A stretch of 64,000 bases of DNA from Olivibacter domesticus (GCF_900109575.1 NZ_FOAF01000010.1:62001-126000); one strand, 5' to 3'. Numbered from the stretch's first letter, positions 55,247 to 63,816 are shown. Made by a program: numbers and translations. Notes: generated by a model not told the origin, from the sequence alone.

Positions 55247-55297
55247 CATGTTTAACATTACCTTTTTATCACATAGTGAAATGTAATGTTAAACATG
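55247..55297. promoter_or_regulatory. Perfect 15-bp inverted repeat between nanM and nanT
   Basis: CATGTTTAACATTAC (55247-55261) pairs perfectly with GTAATGTTAAACATG (55283-55297), leaving a 21-base loop. No U run follows, so it is not a classical terminator. It abuts the 27-base repeat at 55294-55320. An RNA stability or processing stem, or a protein-binding site, are both possible. Confidence 0.7.
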
Positions 55298-55320
55298 GTA
55301 AGCTCCATCTGACCGATGGA
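55294..55320. repeat. 27-base repeat, copy 2
   Basis: Differs from 45152-45178 at one base. It holds the same TCCATC/GATGGA hairpin and ends 15 bases before the nanT ATG; the intervening bases repeat the AATTATTAAC leader. Confidence 0.85.
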
Positions 55321-55335
55321 ATCAATTATTAACAG

Positions 55336-56574
55336 ATGAAACAATCACTATATAAAAGAACATGGTATCCTTGGATGTTGGTGGCATTACTGTGGGTAGT
55401 TGCTTTTTTAAATTATCTCGATCGGATATTGATTACAACGATGCGTGACCCCATCGTGGGCGAATTTTCGCTAACGGATGCACAATTCGGACTGCTAACT
55501 TCTGTTTTTTTGTGGTCTTATGGTATACTTAGTCCGTTCGGAGGATTTCTTGCCGATCGGTATAGCCGTAAGAATGTGATCATTTTCAGTGTTGCTGTTT
55601 GGTCGCTTGCTACGGTTTGGACCGGCTACGTATCATCATTCGAAGAAATGTTGGCCGCTCGCATTGTCATGGGAGTTAGCGAAGCGTTCTATATCCCGGC
55701 AGGACTTGCTCTGATTACCGACTACCATACTGGAAAAACACGTTCTTTGGCAACTGGGATACATTTCAGTGGCTTATATGCCGGCCTAGCACTTGGCGGT
55801 GTAGGTGGATATATCGCCGAACTTTGGGGGTGGCGATATGGTTTCCATATATTTGGCCTTTTTGGCTGTGCCTACGCTATAGTGTTGCTGCTGCTGTTAG
55901 GTGATCGGGAGAAGAAAAATAATAACAGCACAGAAGAATCAACAGATACGCTCGTCCAACCCATTCAATTGGGTCCCACGATACGATCCCTAGTCGGCGG
56001 ACGTTCGTATTGGTTATTATTGGTTTATTTTGTTGTTTTTGGTATCGCCAACTGGTTGATATACGCTTGGTTGCCTACCTTTTTAAGGGACCAATTTGCG
56101 CTTGGTCTAGGAGATGCAGGGATATCCGCAACGCTGTATCCCCAGATCGGATCGTTCATTGGTGTGCTCTTAGGGGGTGTTTGGGCCGATCGGTGGTTTA
56201 AGAAGAATCCCAGGAGTCGCATATTAGTTATTGTGATCGGATTTACTGTAGGCGTGCCGTTTTTGATCCTCATGTCGTGGACCTCCCTCTTCCTAACGGC
56301 CATTATCGCGCTCTTTATTTTTGGCATGGCGCGCGGTTTCAGTGACGCCAATTTGATGCCCATTATCCGTCAAATAGTGGATAGTCGTTATGTAGCTACC
56401 GCGTACGGTTTTTTGAACTTCTTGAGCACCATTGCTGGTGGATTGATGGTATACTTAGGTGGCGCGTTGAAAGATGCAGACATCAATTTATCTTTGATAT
56501 ATGTTGTGGCTGCAGGTCTACTGCTATTGGCAACCTGGTCGTTATTGCTCATAAAGGTAAAAAAAGAATCATAA
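55336..56574 (+). CDS. nanT: MFS sialic acid transporter
   Basis: 412 residues, twelve membrane helices. Characteristic motifs are LNYLDRILITTMRDPI in helix 1, the MFS motif A GFLADRYSRKNVI, and GVSEAFYIPAGLALI. The sequence and neighbours fit the NanT used by Bacteroides-type sialic acid loci at the inner membrane. A different acidic sugar is possible. Its stop overlaps the stop of the opposite sulfatase by 6 bases. Confidence 0.85.
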   Translation: MKQSLYKRTWYPWMLVALLWVVAFLNYLDRILITTMRDPIVGEFSLTDAQFGLLTSVFLWSYGILSPFGGFLADRYSRKNVIIFSVAVWSLATVWTGYVSSFEEMLAARIVMGVSEAFYIPAGLALITDYHTGKTRSLATGIHFSGLYAGLALGGVGGYIAELWGWRYGFHIFGLFGCAYAIVLLLLLGDREKKNNNSTEESTDTLVQPIQLGPTIRSLVGGRSYWLLLVYFVVFGIANWLIYAWLPTFLRDQFALGLGDAGISATLYPQIGSFIGVLLGGVWADRWFKKNPRSRILVIVIGFTVGVPFLILMSWTSLFLTAIIALFIFGMARGFSDANLMPIIRQIVDSRYVATAYGFLNFLSTIAGGLMVYLGGALKDADINLSLIYVVAAGLLLLATWSLLLIKVKKES

Positions 56575-58035
56575 TGCCGCTTTTTGCCACCCGTCATCTA
56601 ATAATTGTTTTAGCTCCGATTTTACATGATCGTATTGCTTTAAAGCCGATAGATTCCTGCTTTCTAGGCGACTTTTTTGATAATTATAAAGTTCCGTTGA
56701 TTGGACTTTACCATCCTTAAAGTTACGCCATTCCGTATAACGAAAATCTTTTGTTCGTACTGAATATCCCATTACCTCGGGTTGGTCTTTGTACATCCAT
56801 GGGCGTGGGAATTGGCTGAAGACCGCCCTCTTCCAAGCTAGTTTAGTATCTTTCATCAATGGAACCATAGTTGTACCGTCTAAATCGTTTGGAATAGGCA
56901 GTCCTGCAAGGTTAGCAAGGGTGGGGTATAAGTCTACCAGTTCTACCAGACCATCGGTGTGAACACCGTTGTTTTTATTATTTGGAGCAGCGATAATCAG
57001 TGGTATGTGCGTATCCGATTCGTAATTGGTGGTTTTACACCAAAGGTCTAATTCACCCAAATGATAACCATTGTCTCCCCAAAGCACAATTACGGTGTTA
57101 TCCATCAGGCCTTGTTTTTTTAGTTCATCTAGCAGTTTACCTATCTGCGTATCGGTATAGGTAATACTGGCATAGTAACCATGACGTAGCTCACGGATTT
57201 TTTCTGAAGGTATGGGGCCGCTATCTGGAACATCGGTGTATCCTCGAAGTTCGACAGAAGAGTGTACTGCAACTTCTGGTGCGTCTTGTGGTAGTGTTGC
57301 CTGTTCAGGCATAGGTATTTTATTCTGATCGTAGTAATCCCAATATTTTTTTGGGGCTGTAAAAGGTAAATGAGGTCTACGAAATCCTACCGCCAGGAAG
57401 AAGGGCTTGTCTTTAATCTTCCGAAGCACATTTATTGCAGCGTTAGCAACCATTCCATCTACGTACGCGCTGTCTGGAGCATCCACACATTCAACGGCTG
57501 CCGCTTTACCGTTGACTTTACTGTTTTTTTCAAGTACATACTTATGCCCAACGGCACCGGTTACTGCCATAATCTCAGGAGCCGACCACGAAATACGGTC
57601 CTGTAGGGCTGCGGGATCATGGTAAATTTTGCCAACACACCAAGATTGATAACCATTTTGTTTAAAATATTGCGGTAGGGTAATCACGTTTGGAATCGCT
57701 TTGCGGAAATGAGTTTTTAAGTCCCAAACCCGGGTTACGTCAGGCCTGCGTCCCGTTAATAAGGAAGCACGTGAAGGCCCGCACACGGACTGCTGACAAT
57801 AGGCATTGTTAAAAACAATACCTTGTTTTGCCAAGCGATCTATATTTGGGGTTATCACTACGGAGTCACCATAGCATCCCAATTGATTTCTCAAATCATC
57901 AACAGCTATAAACAGGATATTGGTTCGCCTCGTAGCAGAATCGCTTGTTAATGTTTGTGCATAAAGATTTTTGGCTGTACCCAATAGCAACATAGCAATA
58001 GAAACAGCAACTATTTTCTTAATTTCGAACTTCAT
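56569..58035 (-). CDS. Secreted sulfatase, iduronate-2-sulfatase-like
   Basis: 488 residues. The signal peptide ends near residue 26 (KNLYAQ). The metal-binding start is ILFIAVDDLRNQLGCYG. The formylglycine residue is Cys85 in CGPSRASLLTGRRPDVTRVWD. The segments SWCVGKIYHDP, VALGFRRPHLPF-type and LWGDNGYHLGELDLWCKT match the iduronate-2-sulfatase branch. In Bacteroidetes this branch acts on several sulfated sugars, so the substrate is open. It is divergent to and reads from the operator at 58123. Confidence 0.9.
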   Translation of the reverse strand: MKFEIKKIVAVSIAMLLLGTAKNLYAQTLTSDSATRRTNILFIAVDDLRNQLGCYGDSVVITPNIDRLAKQGIVFNNAYCQQSVCGPSRASLLTGRRPDVTRVWDLKTHFRKAIPNVITLPQYFKQNGYQSWCVGKIYHDPAALQDRISWSAPEIMAVTGAVGHKYVLEKNSKVNGKAAAVECVDAPDSAYVDGMVANAAINVLRKIKDKPFFLAVGFRRPHLPFTAPKKYWDYYDQNKIPMPEQATLPQDAPEVAVHSSVELRGYTDVPDSGPIPSEKIRELRHGYYASITYTDTQIGKLLDELKKQGLMDNTVIVLWGDNGYHLGELDLWCKTTNYESDTHIPLIIAAPNNKNNGVHTDGLVELVDLYPTLANLAGLPIPNDLDGTTMVPLMKDTKLAWKRAVFSQFPRPWMYKDQPEVMGYSVRTKDFRYTEWRNFKDGKVQSTELYNYQKSRLESRNLSALKQYDHVKSELKQLLDDGWQKAAL

Positions 58036-58122
58036 ACAATCTACTATTATATTATTTATACTTCTGTCATATCGAAGTGAAAAGCATAAATTAGGTGTGT
58101 GTTCTAAATTTTTATGTTTCTT

Positions 58123-58147
58123 ATGTAGAACATATTATCAAATATAC
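58123..58147 (-). promoter_or_regulatory. Promoter and operator of the second sulfatase
   Basis: On the minus strand TATATTTG (58147-58140) is followed after 4 bases by the palindrome TATGTTCTACATA (58135-58123). The spacing is identical to the two plus-strand copies. This ties the second sulfatase to the same regulon although it is on the opposite strand. Confidence 0.7.
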
Positions 58148-58254
58148 GATATATATGCCAAATCAAAACAAATTTTATTTCACTTATAATTCAAATGAAA
58201 TAAGGTACTTCAGTTAGTCCGTTGATCAGATTAATAGAGAACAAAAAAGAGAAT

Positions 58255-60345
58255 TTAAATTGATATATTCAACCCTAAATAATAGTTCCGTGGCATAGCC
58301 GCATTAAAATAACGTCCACCAAATGCGTTAATATCATTGCCTAGACTATAGCGCTTATTTAATAAATTATCAATACCTGCATATAAGGAGAGCCGATATT
58401 GCTGGTACAATTTAGTATCCCACCTGATTTTTGTCTGTACAAGGTGATAACTGGATGCAAACAGGTTGTTTACATCATTCAATGGAATAGAAGAAGTGTA
58501 ATTATGTTGCGCATATAGGCTAAATCCATTTGGTAGTAAAAAATGAGCGCTACTAACTATTACCTTCTCAGGGACACCTGTAAGTTTATTCCCGGAGTAA
58601 TTATTTCCATTATCTACGTAATCACTAAATCGGAAATGACTCCAGGTAACATTTGTAGCTAACTGTAAACCGCGAATAAAGAAATTGTTTTGTGGCTGAA
58701 TAACCCAGGCACTTGCAGCAGCTTCTACGCCGCTTTGCTTAACACCACCCGCGTTAGTGAAAAATTCAGCACCATCCTCATTGCTTAACCTTACAATTGC
58801 ATTCTGCATACGATAAGCGAATACAGATGCATCTATTTGAAAACGATTATTATTGCTTTGCCACCTAAAACCCGTTTCTTTATTCCACCCCGTTTCAGGT
58901 TGCAAAGCGGTGTTAATAACATTATCAGAAGGTCTTACCTCAGCAGATGTGGCAGGAGAGAAACCCTTTCCAACAGACCCCCTCCAGCTGAAGTTAGGAG
59001 TAACCAAATAGGAGATTGCAAATCGAGGCATCCATGCCGGATTGAATGAGATTTTTTGATAAGCTAAGCTCGATTCAGGGAATAAATTTTTATACGAATA
59101 GTTATAGTAGTTTAAGCTAAGTGCGGTTTCTATATTTATGCGTTTAATAATATTTGCAGATAACCTCATAAAATAGAAATGTTGATGATTTTTTAAGGCA
59201 TCGCCAGCCTGTTCATTTCCCGTATTGCCCTTAATATTATCATAGTTCAAAATATCTGCTTTATTTTGCTGCCATTCTATACCAGCATTAGCTCCCCAGG
59301 CAAAATGCTGATTTTCATTATGCTCATAATTAAGGTAAGATCTGAACCCTATATTTTGTTCATATCGTTTTTCATAATTCGTAATAAAAGGATTTTTGAA
59401 ATCTGTATAAGAACCAAAAACAGAAATTACATGTTTAAAATGATTGTTGAGTTTTGCTTCATGCACTAAACCCCCTAATAAGGTATTATTATAGATGGCA
59501 GCTTGTTGTTCGGAAGCGCCGGGATTTGGTCCGGCTGCAGGCCTGGCTTGTTTTGGATTTTCTAGGTACTGCGCTTCTGTAAGCCCTCCAGGTGTTCTGT
59601 AACCCATTGTGGAATACAATCCCAGAAACCGTATCTCATTTCCCTGACTATACTTAAAACGTTGCACTGTCTGAAGATAATGACGTTTATTGGCTGTGTT
59701 TTCTCTATATCCATCTGAGCGCTGGTAAGCATAATTTAAACCAAATGAATAGGTTGGACTGACCCGTATGTTGCTGCTTATTTGCTGTTGGTATAATCCA
59801 TATGATCCGGCACTCACACCTATCATGCCATGAGAACTTGTGTCATTTTGTGCTCCTTGTGGTGTAATAAGTACTACACCACCAGAATTTGCACCGAATA
59901 AACTCCCGTCTGGCCCCTTTAATATGGTAAGGTTATGTATGGCGGAAGGATCAAGCGCATTTAAGTAAGTATTTCCCCCCGCATCGGTAAGAGGAATTTC
60001 ATCCAGGTATATTTTTATATTACGAACACCGAAGGGAGAACGCAATAAGCTTCCACGAATTGACAATCGGTAACTGCCGGGTGAACGTTCTTCCATCCGT
60101 ACGCCGGGAATAGTGTTTAACGCGGGAAGTAGCGTATTCCCTTGTTGTAATTTAAGTAAATCGTTTGTCACTAAGCCAACAGAGCTAGTCAACTCCAAAT
60201 AAGGCTGTGTATTTAAATAAGCCCGCACAGAGGCGGAGGGCAATTCATATAAGGTATCCTGCTTTAATTCTTGTCCTTTTAATCGGTTGATGATAATTGT
60301 TGAAATAAATAAATAGCATATTGTTACAAGAAGAATTAGTCTCAT
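58255..60345 (-). CDS. TonB-dependent receptor, siderophore type
   Basis: 696 residues. A signal-like hydrophobic N-terminus is followed by the plug domain: VRMEERSPGSYRLSIRGSLLRSPFGVRNIKIYLDEIPLTDAGGNTYLN and ILKGPDGSLFGANSGGVVLI. The rest is a barrel ending in AAMPRNYYLGLNISI with a terminal-strand pattern. It lacks the carboxypeptidase-like domain of SusC types, which favours an iron or other metal-chelate receptor (FecA-like). No SusD is nearby. It is outside the sialoglycan unit. Confidence 0.85.
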   Translation of the reverse strand: MRLILLVTICYLFISTIIINRLKGQELKQDTLYELPSASVRAYLNTQPYLELTSSVGLVTNDLLKLQQGNTLLPALNTIPGVRMEERSPGSYRLSIRGSLLRSPFGVRNIKIYLDEIPLTDAGGNTYLNALDPSAIHNLTILKGPDGSLFGANSGGVVLITPQGAQNDTSSHGMIGVSAGSYGLYQQQISSNIRVSPTYSFGLNYAYQRSDGYRENTANKRHYLQTVQRFKYSQGNEIRFLGLYSTMGYRTPGGLTEAQYLENPKQARPAAGPNPGASEQQAAIYNNTLLGGLVHEAKLNNHFKHVISVFGSYTDFKNPFITNYEKRYEQNIGFRSYLNYEHNENQHFAWGANAGIEWQQNKADILNYDNIKGNTGNEQAGDALKNHQHFYFMRLSANIIKRINIETALSLNYYNYSYKNLFPESSLAYQKISFNPAWMPRFAISYLVTPNFSWRGSVGKGFSPATSAEVRPSDNVINTALQPETGWNKETGFRWQSNNNRFQIDASVFAYRMQNAIVRLSNEDGAEFFTNAGGVKQSGVEAAASAWVIQPQNNFFIRGLQLATNVTWSHFRFSDYVDNGNNYSGNKLTGVPEKVIVSSAHFLLPNGFSLYAQHNYTSSIPLNDVNNLFASSYHLVQTKIRWDTKLYQQYRLSLYAGIDNLLNKRYSLGNDINAFGGRYFNAAMPRNYYLGLNISI

Positions 60346-60430
60346 GTGTTTAAGTCAATAATGAAGGGCTAAGGTAATAAATTGCAGATGGATTTTTGGA
60401 TTGAATAAGAAATGTTACTGAATGAAATTA

Positions 60431-60784
60431 TTACTTGTTTTGAATAATTAAAAGAATTTCCCTGTCATTTATTGGAAGATAGCCATAGTCGTAACAATAG
60501 AAGTACCGAATACCTTTTAGGGTTTCATAAATGTGGGTGTAATATTTAAAATTAAATCCAAGTTTTTCAAGTTTCTCTCTGCTAACTTTGGTTTTTCCAC
60601 CGGGATTTAACATTACCATAAGGTTCCTGTTCTTTTTAAGAATGCTATTAATTTGGCGTATATGGCTTAAGGATTTGATATTTAACTGGTTATTGTAAAA
60701 ACTTCTGCAAGCATCATTGCAGAACTTTTTATCAGAACGGCCAATAAGCTGTATTTTACATGCTAGGCAATAACGGGTCATCAT
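60431..60784 (-). CDS. Small protein with an N-terminal zinc ribbon
   Basis: 117 residues. The N-terminus RYCLACKIQLIGRSDKKFCNDACRSFYNN has the CxxC...CxxxC spacing of a zinc ribbon. The remainder is basic and helical, with a possible small beta part. I do not recognise a named family beyond the zinc ribbon. It stands alone, with gaps on both sides. Confidence 0.75.
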   Translation of the reverse strand: MMTRYCLACKIQLIGRSDKKFCNDACRSFYNNQLNIKSLSHIRQINSILKKNRNLMVMLNPGGKTKVSREKLEKLGFNFKYYTHIYETLKGIRYFYCYDYGYLPINDREILLIIQNK

Positions 60785-60921
60785 CTCGGTCTTTCAATAG
60801 TGGAAGGTTTGAATTAAACCAAAATAGAAAATAATACCAATTAAGGCAAATCGACTTCTTAGAATGAACAAACTGAACAAAGAGTACGGCAGATATAAAG
60901 GTATTACCTGCCGTAAACATA

Positions 60922-61296
60922 TTAATCAACTTCTAAAATAACATATCTCTTTATGCCAGATGGCATTTTCCATTCCACACGATCTCCTTTTTTGAAACCA
61001 ATTAAGGCAGAACCAATGGGTGTAATAACAGAGATCTTCTGCTCTTTAATATTGGCATTTTCAGGAGCCACTAATGTAAGGGCGGTGATGAGCGTGCTAT
61101 CGACATCTTGTATTTTAATACGAGCGTCAATCCTGACCCTATCCTTAGGAACATCAAGCTTCTTTAGCACCGTTGCTCTTCCTAACTCATAAGCTAATGA
61201 CATTTCATTTTCCTTATTGTCAGTTGGCTTTACATACTTGGTAAGTAAGTCAAAATCTTCTTCACTTAACACTACTTGATTTTCAAGATGATTCAT
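60922..61296 (-). CDS. GreA/GreB-family (Rnk-like) transcription factor
   Basis: 124 residues. The C-terminal domain pattern is clear: ISVITPIGSALIGFKKGDRVEWKMPSGIKRYVILEV. The N-terminal coiled coil of a full GreA (about 75 residues) is shortened, resembling Rnk and small Gre factors of Bacteroidetes. They bind RNA polymerase near the secondary channel. Whether it cleaves backtracked RNA is doubtful. Confidence 0.88.
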   Translation of the reverse strand: MNHLENQVVLSEEDFDLLTKYVKPTDNKENEMSLAYELGRATVLKKLDVPKDRVRIDARIKIQDVDSTLITALTLVAPENANIKEQKISVITPIGSALIGFKKGDRVEWKMPSGIKRYVILEVD

Positions 61297-61434
61297 GTTG
61301 TCTATAAATTATATTGTTTGAAATAAAATGTTTATATAGGAAATTGCATAGGTTAAATAATAACCTATCCAATATTTTCAATAGCCGGAAGTGGTATCCC
61401 CGAACTTTGAGATGTTAAAGTTTAAGCTCGGGGT

Positions 61435-61578
61435 TTATGTTAGGAATTCTTTCAGCGAAGTGATCTGATTATCCTTCAAATAATAGGTGCCTGCATATTT
61501 TTGGCAAAACAAAACCTTGACCAAATAAATGTTGTATTCATTTGGTACACGCTTTACGCTAGTGTTTTGCCTTTCCAT
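61435..61578 (-). CDS. Candidate 47-residue protein
   Basis: A short complete ORF from the ATG at 61578 to a TAA at 61435. It reads ERQNTSVKRVPNEYNIYLVK then a mixed tail ending TSLKEFLT. A well-formed promoter lies directly before it (61584-61613). No family is recognised. It has no signal or membrane segment. Its integrity and promoter support it; a chance ORF is possible. Confidence 0.4.
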   Translation of the reverse strand: MERQNTSVKRVPNEYNIYLVKVLFCQKYAGTYYLKDNQITSLKEFLT

Positions 61579-61583
61579 TAATA

Positions 61584-61613
61584 CAAAAGTAGTTAAAATT
61601 GTGTTACTTACAA
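61584..61613 (-). promoter_or_regulatory. Promoter ahead of the 47-residue ORF
   Basis: TACTTTTG (minus strand, 61591-61584) with TTG at 61613-61611 and a 19-bp spacer. The -7 box ends five bases before the ATG, so a leaderless message is expected. The -33 element lies just inside the intergenic side of the OsmC stop. Confidence 0.45.
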
Positions 61614-62105
61614 TTTTATATCAGGTAAAGATGCAGAACTGGTCTTACAGCTAGGTTGGTGTGTAATGGGGAAATTCATAGAATTGGCAATAAAACAATA
61701 TTTACTTGCTTTTTGGTGCAGTGCAAGGGCTTGTGAGATCATAGCTGCTTCCGCAACTACGACAAGAGGTTTTAATATTACTTTCACAAATTGCCCACTT
61801 CCATTCGCTGTTTCTACCATTACACCAGTAGCAGAATCGCTATATTCAGTAACAATAATTTTAGCAGTAGCACAAAAATGTAGATACCATAACATATGGC
61901 AGCTCGAGAGAGATGCTAATAAGAGTTCTTCAGGATTATGTTTAGTCAAATCACCACGAAAGGCGGGGTCAGAAGAGCCGCGAATGTTGGCTTTATTATT
62001 TATTTCAATATCAAAACTTCTTTCATAAGCGGTGTAATCTTTGGTTCCTTCACCCAGATTTCCCGTCCATTTGGTCGTTAAAAGGTAATGATGCTCTTTC
62101 TTCAT
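61608..62105 (-). CDS. OsmC-family peroxiredoxin-like protein
   Basis: 165 residues. The two reactive cysteines are Cys69 in LLASLSSCHMLWYLHFC and Cys137 in KASKYCFIANSMNFPI. NPEELLLASLSSCHM is the family signature. OsmC proteins reduce organic hydroperoxides in the cytoplasm. An additional CKTSS at the end is unusual, but the fold is normal in length. Confidence 0.92.
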   Translation of the reverse strand: MKKEHHYLLTTKWTGNLGEGTKDYTAYERSFDIEINNKANIRGSSDPAFRGDLTKHNPEELLLASLSSCHMLWYLHFCATAKIIVTEYSDSATGVMVETANGSGQFVKVILKPLVVVAEAAMISQALALHQKASKYCFIANSMNFPITHQPSCKTSSASLPDIKL

Positions 62106-62223
62106 TATGTTGGTATTGTGCTGATAGATTCATCTATACTGGCCTTTTCGATAGAAAAGACAACATTGCGCTGTTTATTGTTAATACAAATTTTATAACG
62201 AAAGAAAGTACTTATGTTGCATT

Positions 62224-62691
62224 TTACTCTTGTATAATTCGTTTTAGATCTGCCGGAGAATAAGTGACCGATTTTAACGTTTTCCGATCGGCTGTTCTAT
62301 ATACTAAATAAAGATCACTTTCTTGTTCGTAATAGCACTCAACCCCTTTATTATTATAATGTTTTACAGTTGCTTCCGCTTCTTCTATCGTTTTACACGC
62401 TTTACTCATATTGGATCGTTGAACTTCATCAAATAGTTCTTTGAATTTGTCGGCCAGTCCAAATTCAAGTATTGCGCCGGAAAGCACATACTGTATATCA
62501 CAAAGTGCGTCAGCTACTTCAACAATGTCTTGATTGTTTATCGCTTCTTCCAGCTCTTTTAATTCTTCCGCAATGAGAGACACTCTTAGTTTGCATCGCT
62601 GTTCGCTAGGTATTGTAGGAGCTGTTAATATTGGATGTTTGAAAGTTTTATGGAATTCGGCAACAGATGTTAATGTGATAGGATCTTGCAT
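62224..62691 (-). CDS. MazG-like nucleotide pyrophosphohydrolase
   Basis: 155 residues. The four-helix metal motif is LIAEELKELEEAINNQDIVEVADALCDIQYVLSGAILEFG (EExxE, then ExxD with D-A-L-C-D). The C-terminal part YLVYRTADRKTLKSVTYSPADL is a short extra beta segment found in this branch. These enzymes cut NTPs to NMP and PPi in house-cleaning. Exact substrate is unknown. Confidence 0.85.
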   Translation of the reverse strand: MQDPITLTSVAEFHKTFKHPILTAPTIPSEQRCKLRVSLIAEELKELEEAINNQDIVEVADALCDIQYVLSGAILEFGLADKFKELFDEVQRSNMSKACKTIEEAEATVKHYNNKGVECYYEQESDLYLVYRTADRKTLKSVTYSPADLKRIIQE

Positions 62692-62897
62692 ATTATTTTT
62701 TTCTCAAACTTAGATAAAATTGACCTTATATGCAATTTAGCTAAAAGAAGGGATTGTGAATTTTATTAAAATATGTATTATACCCGATTAAAAACGGATA
62801 TAAACGGTTATATCCGTTTAACATACGACTATTTTTTAACTAGTGTTGACATTTGTAATATAATTTTTGATTTGTTAAACAATTAATATTTGTAGTT

Positions 62898-63254
62898 ATG
62901 AGCACACTAAAAAACAGCGTAAGGTTAACAGGATTTTTGGGAAATAAACCTGATATCAAAAGGTTTGGGGATAACAAGAGCTTAGCGAGAGTTGCTATTG
63001 CCGTTAATGAACGATATAAAAATCAGGCAGGAGAATGGTTAACTGATACACAATGGCATAATTTAGTATTATGGGGCAAACAAGCAGTTTTCGCCGAAAA
63101 GAGCCTAGAGAAAGGAAGTGAGGTGTCAATAGAAGGAAAACTCATTAATAGGACTTATGTAAATCGAGAAGGAATGACGCGTTACATTACGGAAATTATT
63201 GTGAATGAAGTTTATAAGGTAAATAGACCTGTTAAAGCGGAAACAGTAGAGTAG
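62898..63254 (+). CDS. ssb: Single-stranded DNA-binding protein
   Basis: 118 residues. The OB-fold starts with NSVRLTGFLGNKPDIKRFGDNKSLARVAIAVNERYKNQAGEW and then DTQWHNLVLWGKQA. The acidic C-terminal tail of the main cellular SSB is lacking (it ends KAETVE), so this is probably a secondary Ssb. A terminator follows closely. Confidence 0.92.
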   Translation: MSTLKNSVRLTGFLGNKPDIKRFGDNKSLARVAIAVNERYKNQAGEWLTDTQWHNLVLWGKQAVFAEKSLEKGSEVSIEGKLINRTYVNREGMTRYITEIIVNEVYKVNRPVKAETVE

Positions 63255-63262
63255 TATGGTTT

Positions 63263-63288
63263 AGGGTTGCCAATTTATTGGCAACCCT
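63263..63288 (+). terminator. Terminator after ssb
   Basis: AGGGTTGCCAA pairs with TTGGCAACCCT around a TTTA loop and runs into CTATTTTAT. It lies between the convergent ssb and lipoprotein genes. Confidence 0.88.
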
Positions 63289-63293
63289 CTATT

Positions 63294-63806
63294 TTATAAG
63301 TTTTTTTTGTTGAAACTGTTACGGGTATATGGTCCGGGGACCGCATGATCCCCTTCTTTAAAATTAAAGCGAACCACTTTTATTTTAGGCAGATCTGTAA
63401 ACGCATAAGTCGCTTCGGCTAAATAGGTCATTGCTCCTGTCGTTCCAGCTTGTTGCGTCAAATAGGTTGCATTTGGTATGTTTACCGATAATGTGTCATG
63501 GCTGATTTTATCAACCTTTAGATAAATCTCTGGATACTTAATATTTAGGGCTTCCGCTAATTCCTCTTTATTTAGAGGTACTTTGCTCTTTTGCGGGTTT
63601 TCCTGTATTTCTATTTGAGTAGTTTCGTTGTCAACGACTGCAACAAAAGGTAATGAAAGTGTTTTAGTTTCCTCTAAAACTTGTTTTTCGCTTCCTTCAA
63701 TCTGTTCTGGCTCCGCTTTCTTTTCTTCCTTTGTTTGGTTTTGACAATTCCAAAAAAGAGACAGGGAAGCAATCAATAGAAAAAGGAATTTACGTGTCTT
63801 GTTCAT
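63294..63806 (-). CDS. Lipoprotein of unknown function
   Basis: 170 residues. The lipobox is SLFWNC with Cys21 as the lipid anchor. A charged linker (KKAEPEQIEGSEKQ) leads to a compact domain after residue 50 whose tail (TYAFTDLPKIKVVRFNFKEGDHAVPGPYTRNSF) resembles the GerMN-type pattern of sporulation/germination-like domains, a weak match. It begins ten bases after the SDR gene upstream on this strand and is probably co-transcribed. Confidence 0.75.
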   Translation of the reverse strand: MNKTRKFLFLLIASLSLFWNCQNQTKEEKKAEPEQIEGSEKQVLEETKTLSLPFVAVVDNETTQIEIQENPQKSKVPLNKEELAEALNIKYPEIYLKVDKISHDTLSVNIPNATYLTQQAGTTGAMTYLAEATYAFTDLPKIKVVRFNFKEGDHAVPGPYTRNSFNKKNL

Positions 63807-63816
63807 GATTTACTTT

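Noticed and set aside
55247-55297. Riboswitch before nanT
   Set aside because: It is a single long stem, with no multi-branched core or known aptamer motifs.
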